Assembly: GCF_000372725.1 (NCBI RefSeq)
Contig: NW_005200824.1
Span: 112,725-176,724, forward strand
Reading direction: 5' to 3'
Length of the DNA stretch: 64,000 nt
DNA from: Emiliania huxleyi CCMP1516
Lineage: Eukaryota; Haptophyta; Isochrysidales; Noelaerhabdaceae
Shown: in pieces, positions 10,085 to 20,879 of the stretch
How the letters are laid out: the number at the start of each line of letters is the position of its first letter
Numbering within the stretch: the stretch's first letter is position 1
Position numbers and translations under genes: made by a program
Notes under the pieces: generated by a model
The model's input: only the letters and a program-made list of their open reading frames with translations
What the model was told of the DNA's origin: nothing
Database searches by the model: none

Positions 10085-10365
10085 TCTCTGTTGTTGCTGG
10101 TGGTGGTGGTGCTGCTGCTGCTGGTGCCGATGCTGCTGCTGGCGCGGCGCGGCTGTGCGACTGGGCTCGACGCGCGCGTCGCGAGCGTCTGACGCGGCGG
10201 GCGGCGTCGGGCAGGTGCGCTTCTCTCTCGGGTGGTGGTGGTGGTGCTGCTGCTGCTGCTGGTGGTGCAGATGCTGCTGCTGGTGCGGCGCGGCTCTCCG
10301 ACGCGACTCGATGCGCGCGTCGCGGCTATCTGACGCGGCGGGCGGCGTCGCGGGCGGCAGCGGTG
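10085..10365. repeat. Two tandem copies of a ~139-bp GC-rich unit
   Basis: Each unit contains (GGTGCTGCT)-like triplets, then GCGGCGCGGCT, GACGCGCGCGTCGCG-like sequence and CTGACGCGGCGGGCGGCGTCG. The last block occurs at 10191 and again at 10330, giving the period. All frames are Ala/Arg/Val low complexity, so no protein is claimed. Confidence 0.7.
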
Positions 10366-10420
10366 GCGGCTCGCGGGTGGAGGTGGAGGCTGGTGGCTGT
10401 GGTGGACTTTGAGTTTATTT

Positions 10421-12204
10421 CATGGTCGTGTACGGGGACCGGGGGGTCAACCGGGAGGCAGGGGGTTCAACCAGGCGACGGAGGACCGTGGGCCATCGCG
10501 GGGACCAGCCCGTCCGGAGGACGCACTGGGTAGATCCGGATGGTCTCACCCGGTGGGAGGCACCGAGGCGTCTGAGACGCTCAGCTCTACCTTAAGCTCC
10601 TGAGGGGCGCGTGGTTGTAACCACGTAGTAGGACTACAGCCCACCACAGACACCCTCCCCCACTCCTCACGTGTGTTCACACCCTCACCCTCTCCTCTCT
10701 CCTCTCTCTCTCTCTCTCTCTCCTCTCTCTCCTCTTGTCTGTGCTGTCTGCCTGAATCAGGCACTCAATCTGCCGATGCGTGATTGTGTGTGGGCTGCTC
10801 CGAGGGGGCCCTCTGTGCGATCCGACGGGTAGGGGGGCTGTGCCCGGGCGGTGTCCGGTGTGGAGTCCCCTTCTGATCCCGCCTGGGATGTTGGGTGTGA
10901 GGTTGTGGCGGCTTCGATCCCAAGGGGGGGAGCTGATCCCACTCAATAACCAACTCTCAGGGGCAGTAGGTGGGCGAGCTTCAGGCACGCTCATCTCGAT
11001 CGTCAAGACGTTGCTACGCGCGGTCTTCCGCGGGGGGAGCTGCGTCGACGGGTGCGGGACCGCGGCGCAGCCAGTGCCGCGGCGAGGCTTCCGGCTGTTT
11101 GCGGCGGGCGGCTTGCTGCTCGCTGCGATGGCGAAAAACTCGTCTCGCCACACGCCAAGGGCTTATGCTCTGGCGAGACGTGAGGCGCATGCGCCCAGGA
11201 GGGGAGGGGGCATGTGTAACGACACTGCTAGGGATGCCTTTCGGGGCCCAGAGATAAAACTTCTGTGATGCCATGCGTGACCTAGTAGTGTCCCCAGCTA
11301 TGGGCGTGTCCACGTTGGAGCCAGGTGTGGTGTGGGCGCGAGAATAGCTCCGCCGTTCATGGAGGCAACCGATGCGAGTCGACTGGTGTGTGTCGTCGTG
11401 GTTTCGTATCAAGAATTCTCTCTCTCTCCGCCGTTCGAATCGTCCTTCGCGGAGCGAACGCGGCGACACGCGTGCGCACGTCGCGCGCGTGTGCGCCTGC
11501 GACAAGACGAGAAGAGAGGAGAAGTAGACGGTTGATGTTTTTGCTGCCGCGGCCGCGCCGCGCGCTCGCGTCTGTTTTGGCGCCGCCGACGCGACGCGCC
11601 CGCCGCGTGAGATGGCGCCGCCGCGGAGTCGGCGCCGCGATCAACCGCGCGCCAGCGGCGAGCGGCGCAGCGCGGCCACCATGCGGCGCGACGTGCGCGC
11701 CGTCGATTTCTCTTTTCCCCGGCGCGAGAAGGTGCCGCCCCCGCCCCTGCAACACAACACGCCACGCACCTGATACCCCCCTCTCCCGGCGATGCCATCC
11801 GTGCCGCGGCGCCACTCATGCGCCGCGGCCTCGGCGCACCGCCGCACATCGAGTGCCGCCCTCGCCCGAGAACTGTCAACGACTTATTCGCGGCCACGGT
11901 CCTCGGACCCGTGGCTGCGGTCGGGCTGTGGAGCCCTGATCTTGGCCGCGCAGCATCTGGGGAGAGCCCCGGCGGGGCGGCCGGCACGCCACTACACTTC
12001 CGCGCGCCGCGAGCGTGGGCGCGGCTTCAACGGCGTGAGACACGACTCCTCCACCACCACCACCACACTGCGCAGAGTGCGCCGCCCCGCCGAGCGCGCA
12101 GCGCAGCGACGCCCGCCGCCCTCGCCCGCAGGTCCTCGGCGTCCGGAGCGACTCACCCTTCCAACGTCGCTCTCCCCTCACGAGCCGCTGCTGCCGGTCG
12201 GAGG
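10421..12204. other. GC-rich intergenic region, no supported gene
   Basis: Long frames exist on both strands but are Arg/Ala/Pro-rich with no domain, as expected by chance at this GC content. A (CT)n tract lies at 10692-10733. Nothing else supported. Confidence 0.4.
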
Positions 12205-12325
12205 CGCGCGCACCGCGCCTTGCACTTTTGATGCCGTGGGGCTCCTGCCTTCTGAACGTGGAGTCGCGAGGGCTGCCCCCCCCCTCTACCTTCCCTTCCC
12301 CTACCTTAGGCGCGGCGCCCCCGCC
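12205..12325. repeat. Dispersed repeat also found in an intron at ~25835-26000
   Basis: The block with ATGCCGTGGGGCTCCTG and ACGTGGAGTCGCGAGGGC at 12230-12275, followed by a TACC/CCTTAGGCG end, recurs at about 25850-25895 with the same kind of ending (ACCTTAGGCG at 25992-26001). In the second place it is part of the last intron of the cupin gene and its CTTAG is the 3' splice site. Confidence 0.55.
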
Positions 12326-12346
12326 CGGAGTGCGGGCCTTTGAGGC

Positions 12347-12535
12347 GCGAGAGCCTAGAAGCGGAAGATCTCCCCATATCCCCCCCTGTATCTCCCCGTA
12401 TCTGGCAGCACGGAGCCTAGAAGCGGAAGACGTGTTCATGTCTTCCAAAACTAGCGCTCGAGCGGACACGTCTTCAGCTGTGTTCCGCTGTTTCACTGTG
12501 TTCGCAGCCCCTCGTACTCACGCGGTGCTCTGGAC
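12347..12535. repeat. Dispersed repeat related to an intron at 24064-24235, with duplicated start
   Basis: GAGCCTAGAAGCGGAAGA occurs twice (about 12350 and 12414) around a (TCTCCCCAT)n filler. From the second copy onward the sequence (CTAGAAGCGGAAGACGTGTTC ... CTCACGCGGTGCTCTG) parallels 24068-24181, which is an intron in the cupin gene. Confidence 0.55.
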
Positions 12536-12550
12536 ACACACACACACGCA

Positions 12551-12639
12551 GGCGCGAGACTCGCTGTCGCAGCCGCCCGCCGAGATTACCCGAGATTACC
12601 CGAGATTAGGCGCGAGACTCGCTGTCGCAGCCGCCCGCC
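12551..12639. repeat. 31-bp direct duplication around three GAGATTACC units
   Basis: The 31 bp beginning GGCGCGAGACTCGCTGTCGC at 12551-12581 are repeated at 12609-12639; between them is a 27-bp filler of GAGATTACCC units. It lies just upstream of the first recognised ZIP exon and probably marks another intron-like insertion in its 5' part. Confidence 0.7.
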
Positions 12640-12687
12640 GCCGCCGCCGCCGCGGGCTGCTGCTGCTGCCTGCTCTCGGCGGCCGGC

Positions 12688-14835
12688 GTGCTCTGCCTCG
12701 CGGGCAGCGGCATGACGTCGCACTTTGCGCGCGCTTTTGCAGTCTCGCTCGGCGCCGGCACGCATCCAGCCGAGAGGGTGGAGAGAGGGGCAGCCGAGGG
12801 GGTGGAGAGAGAGCGGCATGCATCCTCCCCTCCCCCACGGTACCCGAACCCACCTTCCCCTACCCACACGGTACCCGAACCCACCCTCCCCTCCCCCACG
12901 GTTACCCAGACCCACCCTCCCCTACCCCCCACGGTACCCGAACCCACCCTTCGCAGGTATGTCCACCGGGATCGGCGCCTGCCTCGTCTGCCTCACCCCC
13001 TCGCTCAACCGCTCGCTGCTGGCCTGCACGCTCTCCTTCTCCGCCGGGGTGATGATCTACGTCTCCCTCGTCGAGGCGAGCTGCGGCGATGCCACTCACT
13101 CGTACTCAGTGCCTATTCTCGTACTCAGTGCCTCCTCAGTGCCTATTCCTTTGATCCCGGGGTGAGGATCTACGTCCCCCTCGTCGAGAGGGATGGGGAG
13201 GTGTGCTGCCTCTTCCGAGCCGCCCTCGCACCCCCCCCTCTCTCTGCAGGTGATTGCCGTCTCGAGCGAGTACTTTGCCAAATCGCGCTCCGAGGCCTCC
13301 GCCGCCGCCCTCGCCACCCTCTCCTTCTTCGCGGGCGCCGCGCTGATGGCACTCATCGACAACTGCGTCCACCGCGCCCTCGGCGCCGCCGCCGCCGCCG
13401 GAGACGGGCTCGGAGACAACGGCAGCGCTTCTCCCTCGCATTCCCATAGCACACCTATCATGCCGCCGCCCCGAGAGCACACACATGTCGTCTCGTGGCT
13501 GCCCTCAAAAGCCCATATAGCGCATGGCTAGCTGCCCTCACAGCGCGCACTCCATCGCCTGCGCCCAAAGCACACATTGCATGGCTGCCAGCGCGGGGGC
13601 GGGAGGGAGGCTGGTCGGCGGCAGCGCCTTGCCTCACCCGCGGGGCCGCGTCCTCCCCACATCTCCCCATATCTCCCCCATATCTCCCCCATATCTCCCC
13701 ATATCTCCCCCTTATCTCCCCCATATCTCCCCCATATCTCCCTTGCCTGCAGGGGAGCACGGCGACGAGGAGTTGGTGGGGGGCCGGCTCCGCCCGCTCC
13801 ACCCGCCGGACGACCACGACGAGGAGGCGGCCGCGATCTACCCTACCTCCAGAGTACCGAACCCAGTGTGGGTTCAGTCTCGTGGGTGGTGCGGTAGGCG
13901 GCGGCCATCGAGGCGGTCGGCCGACGGCTCGCCGGGGATGCGTCGCGCGCCGAGCGGAAGCGGCTGCTCGCGATGGCGGTGACACTTCCTAGACACTTCC
14001 TAGCCACTTCCTAGCCACTTCCTATGAACAGGCTGCTCGCGATGGCGGTGGGGCGCCTCCTACCGCACCACCCACGGGAGGGAACCCACACTGGATTCGG
14101 TACTCTGGAGGTGCGGTAGGTGGTCATCTCCGCCGCCATCGCGCTGCACAACATCCCGGAGGGCATGGCAACCCTCTCGCACGCCCCTCCTCCCACCATC
14201 GCAGCCCCCGACGCCGCCCCCACGCCCTCACCCCCGCCCTTAAGACCCGCCCTCACCCCCGCCCTCGCCGCCTCCACCGCCGCAGCCGCCCTCCCCACCG
14301 CGCACCCCCGCCCCTTGTGTGCGCAGGCAACCTACGTCGCCTCCTTCCACTCCGTCTCCTCGGGGTTGCCCCTCGCCGCCGCCATCGCCGTGCACAACAT
14401 CCCGGAGGGGCGCGTGACACCACACCACCCACGGGACTGCACTGGGTTCGATACCATCGGGGGTATGGTACTAGGCTCGCCGTCGCGATGCCCGTCTACC
14501 ACGCGACCGGCTCCCGCGCCCGCGCCGTCGCGCTCGGCAGCTTGTCCGGCATGTCGGAGCCATTCGGCGCGCTGCTCGCCTCGCTGGTCGCAAACGAGCA
14601 CTCGTCCACCGGCGCCTTTGGCGGCATGTTCGGCCTGACGGCAGGCATGATGACCTACGTCTGCCTGTCGGAGCTCCTCCCCTCCGCGTACGCGGAGCGA
14701 GGCGTGCCGCGCAGCCGCGTCGTGGCCGCCTTCTTCGCCGGGGCCGCCGTCATGGCGAGCAGCCTCATCATCGAGAAGTTCGCCACGGCGGCCTTCTCCG
14801 GCCCCTCCGGCCCCGGCGGCGAGGCGGCCACATGA
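12688..14835 (+). CDS. ZIP-family metal transporter, 5' end uncertain
   Basis: ZIP carriers import Zn2+, Fe2+ or other divalent metals into the cytosol. Seen here: FAVSLGAGMSTGIGA, SLLACTLSFSAGVMIYVSLV, a His-bearing loop (SHSHS, DDHDEE), TM IV with the metal-site motif ALHNIPEG, TM V with AVHNIPEG, then SLSGMSEPFGALLASL, GLTAGMMTYVCLSELLP and FFAGAAVMASSLIIEKF, the usual ZIP order. Exons: (5' unresolved)-12757, 12957-13075, 13250-about 13457, 13753-13826, 13898-13978, 14120-14167, 14327-14409, 14475-14835. The frame is continuous across these joins. Donors at 12758, 13076, 13827, 14168 and 14410 are GC; 13979 is GT; the donor after the His-rich exon is unresolved. The coding start lies upstream of 12688 in a GC-rich stretch. 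Intron 13827-13897, the end of 13979-14119 and, in diverged form, 14410-14474 are made of a 60-bp inverted-repeat element. Confidence 0.85.
12798..12956. repeat. Minisatellite filling ZIP intron
   Basis: Four units of 26-33 bp, each with CCTCCCC(T)ACC-C-ACGGTACCCGAACCCACC, fill the intron up to its TTCGCAG acceptor. Confidence 0.75.
13662..13742. repeat. Minisatellite (ATCTCCCCCAT)n in ZIP intron
   Basis: About eight 9-11-bp units precede the TGCAG acceptor of the exon starting at 13753. The same motif fills introns or gaps at 1-30, 5246-5312 (reverse), 6254-6300 (reverse) and 38466-38549. Confidence 0.8.
13838..13897 (+). mobile_element. Introner element copy 1
   Basis: 60 bp from CTACCCTACC to GGTGCGGTAG. 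The ends are inverted repeats (one mismatch here). It makes up all of intron 13827-13897 except the first 11 bp, which repeat the start of the next exon (GCGGCCGCGAT / GCGGCGGCCAT). The terminal TAG is the 3' splice site. Confidence 0.75.
14060..14119 (-). mobile_element. Introner element copy 2, opposite orientation
   Basis: 60 bp with a perfect 10-bp terminal inverted repeat, CTACCGCACC ... GGTGCGGTAG, so a TAG acceptor is present whichever way it inserts. Its reverse complement matches copy 1 at roughly nine bases in ten. Confidence 0.8.
14414..14474 (-). mobile_element. Introner element copy 3, diverged
   Basis: CACACCACCCACGGGACTGC resembles the left half of copy 2 (CGCACCACCCACGGGAGGG); the interior has an internal deletion and ends TATGGTACTAG, which is the acceptor of a GC-AG intron (14410-14474). 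Confidence 0.6.
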
Positions 14836-15209
14836 GGTTTTCGTTGACGTTGCTGTACCCGGACGCCGGAGCCTGCACTTCTTCACGATCTGAAGCTATG
14901 GTATCTTGATCCTGTCTCGCAGTGCCAGTGGGAGTGGTCCTTAGGCCCAAAACGCCTAGAGAGTGGATTCCCTAAAGAGTACAAAAACATTTTGGCTATG
15001 ATTTGCGAAAGTCCGAAAGATACACTCGGTGTATCTCCTTCGGCGTGTATCTTCGGCGCGTATCTTCATTATACGGGTGTATCTTCCTCGAGTGTTCTTC
15101 GAGTGTATCTTCGGTGTATCTTCGCCCGGACACGGCGTGACCCCACCGCCCCTCGTCGCCGGTTTCAATAAAACAAAGAATAAAACAATAAGGCGCTAGG
15201 ACCTGCGGC
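14836..15209. other. Intergenic stretch after the ZIP gene
   Basis: AT-richer than the genes. It contains repeated GTGTATCTTCG(G/A)-type units at 15020-15125 and TTCAATAAAAC at 15163, a possible 3'-end region. No gene seen. Confidence 0.4.
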
Positions 15210-15388
15210 CCTAAGTCAACTTTTTGAGAGGATCATTTTGGCTGAGCAGTGAGCTATAAATAACACCCGAGTTCAGGATATGACAAATCTCGTGCTTCAA
15301 CACACCGAGATACAGTCGAGATATGACCGAGATATTTTTAGAAAGTTATAGCTAAGCCAAAATGATCCTCTCAAAAAGTTGACTTAGG
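15210..15388. mobile_element. MITE with 34-bp perfect terminal inverted repeats
   Basis: The 34 bp starting CCTAAGTCAACTTTTTGAGA at 15210-15243 are exactly reverse-complemented at 15355-15388. Total length is 179 bp, interior AT-rich with GAGATA repeats and no reading frame. The similarity of the two ends continues outward a little (CCTGCGGC / ACTGCGGC), so the true ends may be near 15201 and 15398. Confidence 0.85.
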
Positions 15389-15883
<495 letters not shown>

Positions 15884-15942
15884 GGGGGGGGGTGCGCGCG
15901 CCACAGTGCGCGGTGTGACGTGATGAACGTTCGGCATCGCTC

Positions 15943-18529
15943 TCATGCTGCACGAGCAGGCTCCTCATCATCGGCGCCGTCGACATTGACTTCCAGGCCC
16001 TTGGCAACGTCAACGCTGGCAGCTGCTGGCCGCTTCTTGTAGAGGCGATATCCGAGGAAAGTGGCGATGCTGCCCAAAAGAACAGCAACCCCTGCAATGA
16101 TTGGAAGGACCAACGTCGACGAGTTGGCCGATCCGTCCTCGATGCCGACTAGGTCTTCGCCAGAGTTTAGGATGCTGCCACCGTTTGGAGATCCCGGAGG
16201 CGAGGGGGTGGGCGTTGGTGTCGACGGCGAAGGCGGTGGGGGCGAAGGCGACGGCGGTGGTGGCTGGTGTGGCGCAGGCGGCAGCAGTGAGGGAGGCGAC
16301 GGGGGCGGCGACGGCGGCGGGGTTGACGGCGTTACCCACTCGCAGCAATCGCCAAAGGCATTCGAAGTACACTGCTCGTGAGTGTAGCTACTGCAGCCAG
16401 AATCCCCGTTGTACCAGTTTTCATCGCAGGGAGCCCCGTCGAGAAATTGGCAGGATCCTGGCGGCGAGGTGGACGGCGGCGGCGGCGAGGGCGGTGGCGG
16501 CGGCTAGGAGGAGGGTGGTGCGCGTGAGGGCTACGGCGGTGGGGGCGACGGCGACGGCGGTGGGGGCGACGGACAGTGTGGCGGTGGGTGCTAGGCCGAC
16601 TGCGGTGGGGACGGGGGCGACGGCGGTGGGTGCGACGGCGACGGCGGTGGGGGCGACGGCAAGGGCGGTGGGGGCGAGGGCGACGGCGGTGGGGGCGAGG
16701 GCGACGGCGGTGGGGGCGACGGCGACGGCGGTGGGGGCGACGGCGACGGCGGTGGGGGCAAGGGCGAGGGTGGTGGGGGCGTGGGTGACGGCAGCAATGG
16801 CAGCGCCGTACAAGCTTCAACGATCTCGATCTCGGAGAGGTGAGTCGTACAGTCCCCTGGATGCGGTCTTTGGTGGGTTGTACAGCCATCAAAGAGGAAT
16901 CGCCAATTCTTGGCGTACTTCAAGTCCGCCAACGTGAGTGAGACAATGCCAGACTGGAGAGAGTCGATGCTGTAACTGGTGACCCAACGAGAACCATCAT
17001 GATACTGTATCTTCAGGTGCTGAATATCATAGCCGTCGAAGCAGGTGCCAGTGGCGTACGACTGTCCACTGTGGATGCAATGGATTTTGATGCGCTTGAT
17101 GGCTGTGCCGACACCAAAGTTCACCTCCATGCCTCCAGGCTTGCCGGTCTCAGCGCGATACGTCGCGCCGTCAGTGCCCCACACACCAAAAACTCCATCG
17201 AACATATCATCGCAGTTGCGAGAGCAGGAAAGGGCGACGTAGCTGACAGGTTCCGATGCCTTGATGGAGATTTCATCTATGTCAGTAGCCGTTCCATCGA
17301 AAGAGAAGTCGCTCGGGCCAGCCGTAACTCCACATTGCAGCGGCGGCGGTGGCGAGGGCGAGGGCGGCGGGGGCGAGGGGAAGGGCGGCGGTGGCGAGGG
17401 TAAGGGCGGTGGTGGAGAGGGGGAGGGCGGCGGTGGCGAGGGCGAGGGCGCGCCAATCAGAACGTCGGACCGCATGGAAGGGTGCATGTTAAATGCCGTG
17501 ATGTAAATCCTCACGTAACGCGCACTCGTCCCCTCCGCGAACAGCGCTTGCTTTGGGGTATCGTTGTCGACGTTGCCGTCAAACTGCCCCTTGTCTGACC
17601 ACGAATGGCCGTCATTGCTAACCTTGACTGTAAACCTAGTTTGCCGAGGCGAGCGCGATTGATGCGCACGTTGTCCCATGGTCGGCATTCGATGCTTGGT
17701 TGCCTGGCCCGTTGTCCCACGGTCCCAGGTAGTCGGAGCGTGGGCAAGACGCCGCCGCGTCATACTTGCTCGCAAAATCCGGGTGCGTGTGGTCCGGTCC
17801 AAGGTCAACGACGTTGATGGTGACGCCCGCGCCGGTGATGCCCGAGGCCCAGACCGGCTCCACATTGATCAGGTCAAACACCCACTGGTTCGGCTCGTAC
17901 AGCGGGTCCGAGATGGAATAGTACTTGCTGTCACAGCTGTCGACCCATGCGGACTCGGGGCAGAGGTCCCTGTCCCCTGGCTCTGTCGGGGTATAGGGTT
18001 GCCAGGCGCAAAGCGCCGCCCCTGGGCACCACACCTTCCCACGGTCGATGCACCCGGAGCACGTGGAAGAGTATACGAGGGAAGGGCAGTCATTCCCGTC
18101 GAAGAGGCATGCAGCCGTGTTGCAAGCTAGGTCGCAATAGGTGTCGCCGATCCACGAGGAAGGGCAAGCCTTCGGACACGATGGCGGCCGACTGTCCGTG
18201 CACTGAATATCGGGGCCTTTGCAGTAGACTCCACTCGAGCCGTCTTCTTCCGGGAAGCACTTCATCGTGCCAAAGAACCCAATTAGCCCCCCTTCCATTG
18301 CGCAGCGCGGCGCCTCGAAAGGACAGATGCATGTGGAAGCTGAGGAGCGAGGGGTGACGCCGGCAAGGGCAACCGTCTTGTCGTTCCCCGCCATGGCCGT
18401 TGCGGATGTGCCAGCCGCGGAGCCGTTGTGCAGCACCCTGGCTGACGCGGCGCGCGCGGGTTGTTGGTGCACAAACAGTAGTGCAAGAGCGGTGAACATT
18501 GACCTGATGCGCGTTGTCAAGCGTCGCAA
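15943..18529 (-). CDS. Secreted/membrane protein: LNR domain, truncated subtilase (S8), discoidin modules, Pro-rich linkers, TM
   Basis: N-terminus MRRLTTRIRSMFTALALLFV is a signal peptide. An LNR/Notch module follows (SSWIGDTYCDLACNTAACLF, then DGNDC), then a small Cys-rich module, then the front of an S8/proprotein-convertase-type peptidase: DPLYEPNQWVF, GAGVTINVVDLGPDHTHPDF with the catalytic Asp, and NADHGTTCASIA with the catalytic His. The frame stops at about 17636 before any Ser box. In the next frame lies the second half of an F5/8C-like domain (KVSNDGHSW ... ARYVRIYI), a second module (about 16830-17340), SPPPPSP linkers, and after an AG at 16458-16459 a last exon (15943-16457): a Cys module (CDENWYNGDSGCSS), a linker, one TM (LPIIAGVAVLLGSIATFLGY) and a short tail. 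So this is a type I surface protein; protease activity is doubtful because the Ser region is not visible. Confidence 0.65.
16460..16800. repeat. GC-rich minisatellite coding the Pro-rich linker and an intron
   Basis: Imperfect (GGCGACGGCGGTGGG)n units. On the minus strand the first part encodes SPPPP repeats; the part up to about 16460 contains stops in all useful frames and ends in GCCGCCAG, so it is probably an intron. Confidence 0.6.
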
Positions 18530-19218
18530 GGTGCTGCGCGACGGTGTGCAATGTGGTTCCCGCTAGGTAGCTGTGAGACGTTGCTAGAGCGGTGTGCGGA
18601 CGCTGTGATGCGATGCTCGGGAGACAGCTCGGGCGGAGGGGGCGTTCTTACCCAGGAACGATAACGAAAGCAAGGTGCTGCGCGCCGCGACCGTGCAATG
18701 CTGAGGGCGGAAATAGGCGTGATACTTATCTCCTCAATTCGGGCGGCAGTGCTCGGAAAGGTCCGCAAGGACCCTTTTCAGTTTGACGAGACTCGATGGT
18801 CAACCTTCAGGGGACAGCTAGACGCGGCACACACAGACAGACTGCAGACAGGCGGAGAACAAACAAACGATGGAACGAACGCCAGCCAGCGAGCGAGGCC
18901 ACACACAGGCAGGTACGTTGCACGAACGAGAAAACGAAAGAGAATTTCACAACCAAACTCCCTCGGACACACTGGGCACTGGCGCGCACTAATACGTAAT
19001 AAGAGGAAAGACAGAACCGGCAGTCAGTCAATGTCCTTCTAGGCGGGGCGGGAGCAACCAGCAGAGGCCATGAAAAGACAATTCGCGTTTGGCACTGAGC
19101 CCGGGCGCGCGATTTGTCTCCTTGAACTTGATCTCCGCGCCTTCAGCGTCCTTATGGCGCTTCGCGTCCGATAAGACGAGCACTCAGCCCTGGCGCAGAG
19201 CCGCAGCTCCAATCGACA
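18530..19218. other. Shared 5' region of two divergent genes
   Basis: Separates the surface-protein gene (minus) from the SHRW/LITAF gene (plus). No coding signal. The frame of the latter is open upstream to 19089, so its start could lie there. Confidence 0.4.
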
Positions 19219-20879
19219 TGCCGTCCGCCGCCACGTGCACCTTCTTCATGCTCGACGCCGACTTTGTGCGCTCGTTTCGTGGCACGACCCTTCCCTTCTA
19301 CCAGGAGATCCGCGAGAAGCACCCGCACGTCATCGCTGAACAAACCCTCGATTACACTGTGGTTGTCAACGGCACACACTCTGAGAAGATCCTGTCAGTG
19401 TCGCATCGGTGGATGCAGCCCGATGAGCCCGACCCCGACGGCGAGCAGCTCAAGGCGATCAAAAGGTTTCTCAACTCGCCTGCTGGCAAGAAGATTGAGC
19501 TCATCTGGCTCGACAGCGCCTGCATGCCTCAGGACCACCCCAAGGGATCGCGCACCGCGGAGGACAAGGCTGACTTCAACAGGATGCTCTCCGAGGTGAA
19601 CATGCTCTACCTGGGCACCACCGTCCTCATCCTCCTCGACCTATCCTACGTGTCGCGCTTCTGGACGCAGTTCGAGTCGTGGCTTGCCATGCAGTACGCA
19701 ATGCCAAGCGGCCTCAAGCCGGCCATCGGGACTAAGAACGAGCGCCACCACATCGTGTGCATCCAGAACGCGGCCGAGCAGGCGGAGCTGCAGACGAAGA
19801 TGCTCATCCAGAGCTGGGCCGATAAGACGCCGGACGCTGCGTTCGCCTTCCTCTCCAAGCCCGACGTGTCTGTCACCAACCAGAGCGACAAGGAGGCCCA
19901 GCTGCCAAAGATCAAGGAGCTCGACGCGACGGTGCAAGATGCGTTCAAGGCGATCTCAGACAGGCTCAACAGCGAGCTCGCCTTGAGCCAGGGGGCTGAG
20001 GCTGCCTCCGCGCTCGAGGCAAAGAGGAGACACGAGACGGCGGTCTCGCTTGGCGTCATGCCAGCAAGGATGGATTGGGAGAAGGAGAGCGCGGCCGCCG
20101 AGCTCAAGGCGGCAATGCCGGGACGGTTTGGCGCCATCAATGTCGCAAAGCTCAAATGCGCCGTCGAACGGGCGCGGGCGACGGGCGTCGATGCAGCGGA
20201 CGTCGTCGCTGCCGAGCGCGAGCTGTCCGAGTACCACACTGCGTGCCTAAAGGCAGCACAAGCGAAGGAGAGCGCGGCAGCCGAGCTCAAGGCGGCAATG
20301 CCGGGATGGTTTGGCGCCGTCGATGTCCCAAAGCTCAAATCCGCCGTCGAACGGGCGCGGGCGACGGGCGTGGATGCAGCGGACGTCGACGCTGCCGAGC
20401 GCGAGCTGTCAAAGGCAACGGCGGCCGAGGACGCAGCAGCACAAAAGGCGGTGATAGATAGCGCCGCCTCAGCTCTCAAGGCGCAAATGCCGGGGTGGTT
20501 TAGCTCTGCCATCGATGTTGAGAAGCTCGCTTCAGCCATCGAACGCGCGAAGGCAACGGGAGTTGATGCGGCGACCATCCGGGCGGCCGAGGTCGAGCTG
20601 CAGAAGGAGTATGACAGATATCCGTGGGGTCGCACCTCGCAACGGACCCGGTGCGCTTCCTGTGGGCATGTGGGCCTCACCAATGCGTTGCCCGAGTTTG
20701 CTGAGGCAGCCGCCTTCACTGCCACTGTCGGGTGCTGCCTTCCTCTCCTCGTTCCAGGCTGCTTAGACAACGCCAAAGATGTCGTGCACTTCTGCTCCAA
20801 CTGCGGGAACGGGCTCGGCCGGAACCCGGGCGCAAGTCAATGCCTTTGCGAGCTACTGCCTGTGCTACTCGACCAGTAG
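19219..20879 (+). CDS. SHRW-type (HET-like) domain, three ~60-residue repeats, C-terminal LITAF-like zinc domain
   Basis: A single exon. Residues about 1-210 hold a domain found in many algal and dinoflagellate proteins and resembling fungal HET domains: ILSVSHRWMQPDEPDPDG, IELIWLDSACMPQD, MLYLGTTVLILLDLSYVSRF. After a helical segment come three tandem repeats (ELKAAMPGRFGAINVAKLKC, ELKAAMPGWFGAVDVPKLKS, ALKAQMPGWFSSAIDVEKLA), each continuing AVERARATGVDAADVxAAExEL. The C-terminus has CASCGHVG and HFCSNCGNGLG around a hydrophobic Cys-rich stretch, the LITAF pattern of two CxxC knuckles flanking a membrane-inserting helix. This suggests a membrane-surface adaptor, possibly on endosomes, in a signalling or self-recognition role. 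The start at MPSAATCTFF (19219) is preferred; an in-frame ATG at 19089 adds 43 poorly structured residues. Confidence 0.75.

Noticed and set aside
11325-12500. Long frames of up to 206 residues on both strands
   Set aside because: All are low-complexity Arg/Ala/Pro with no domain or hydrophobic pattern.
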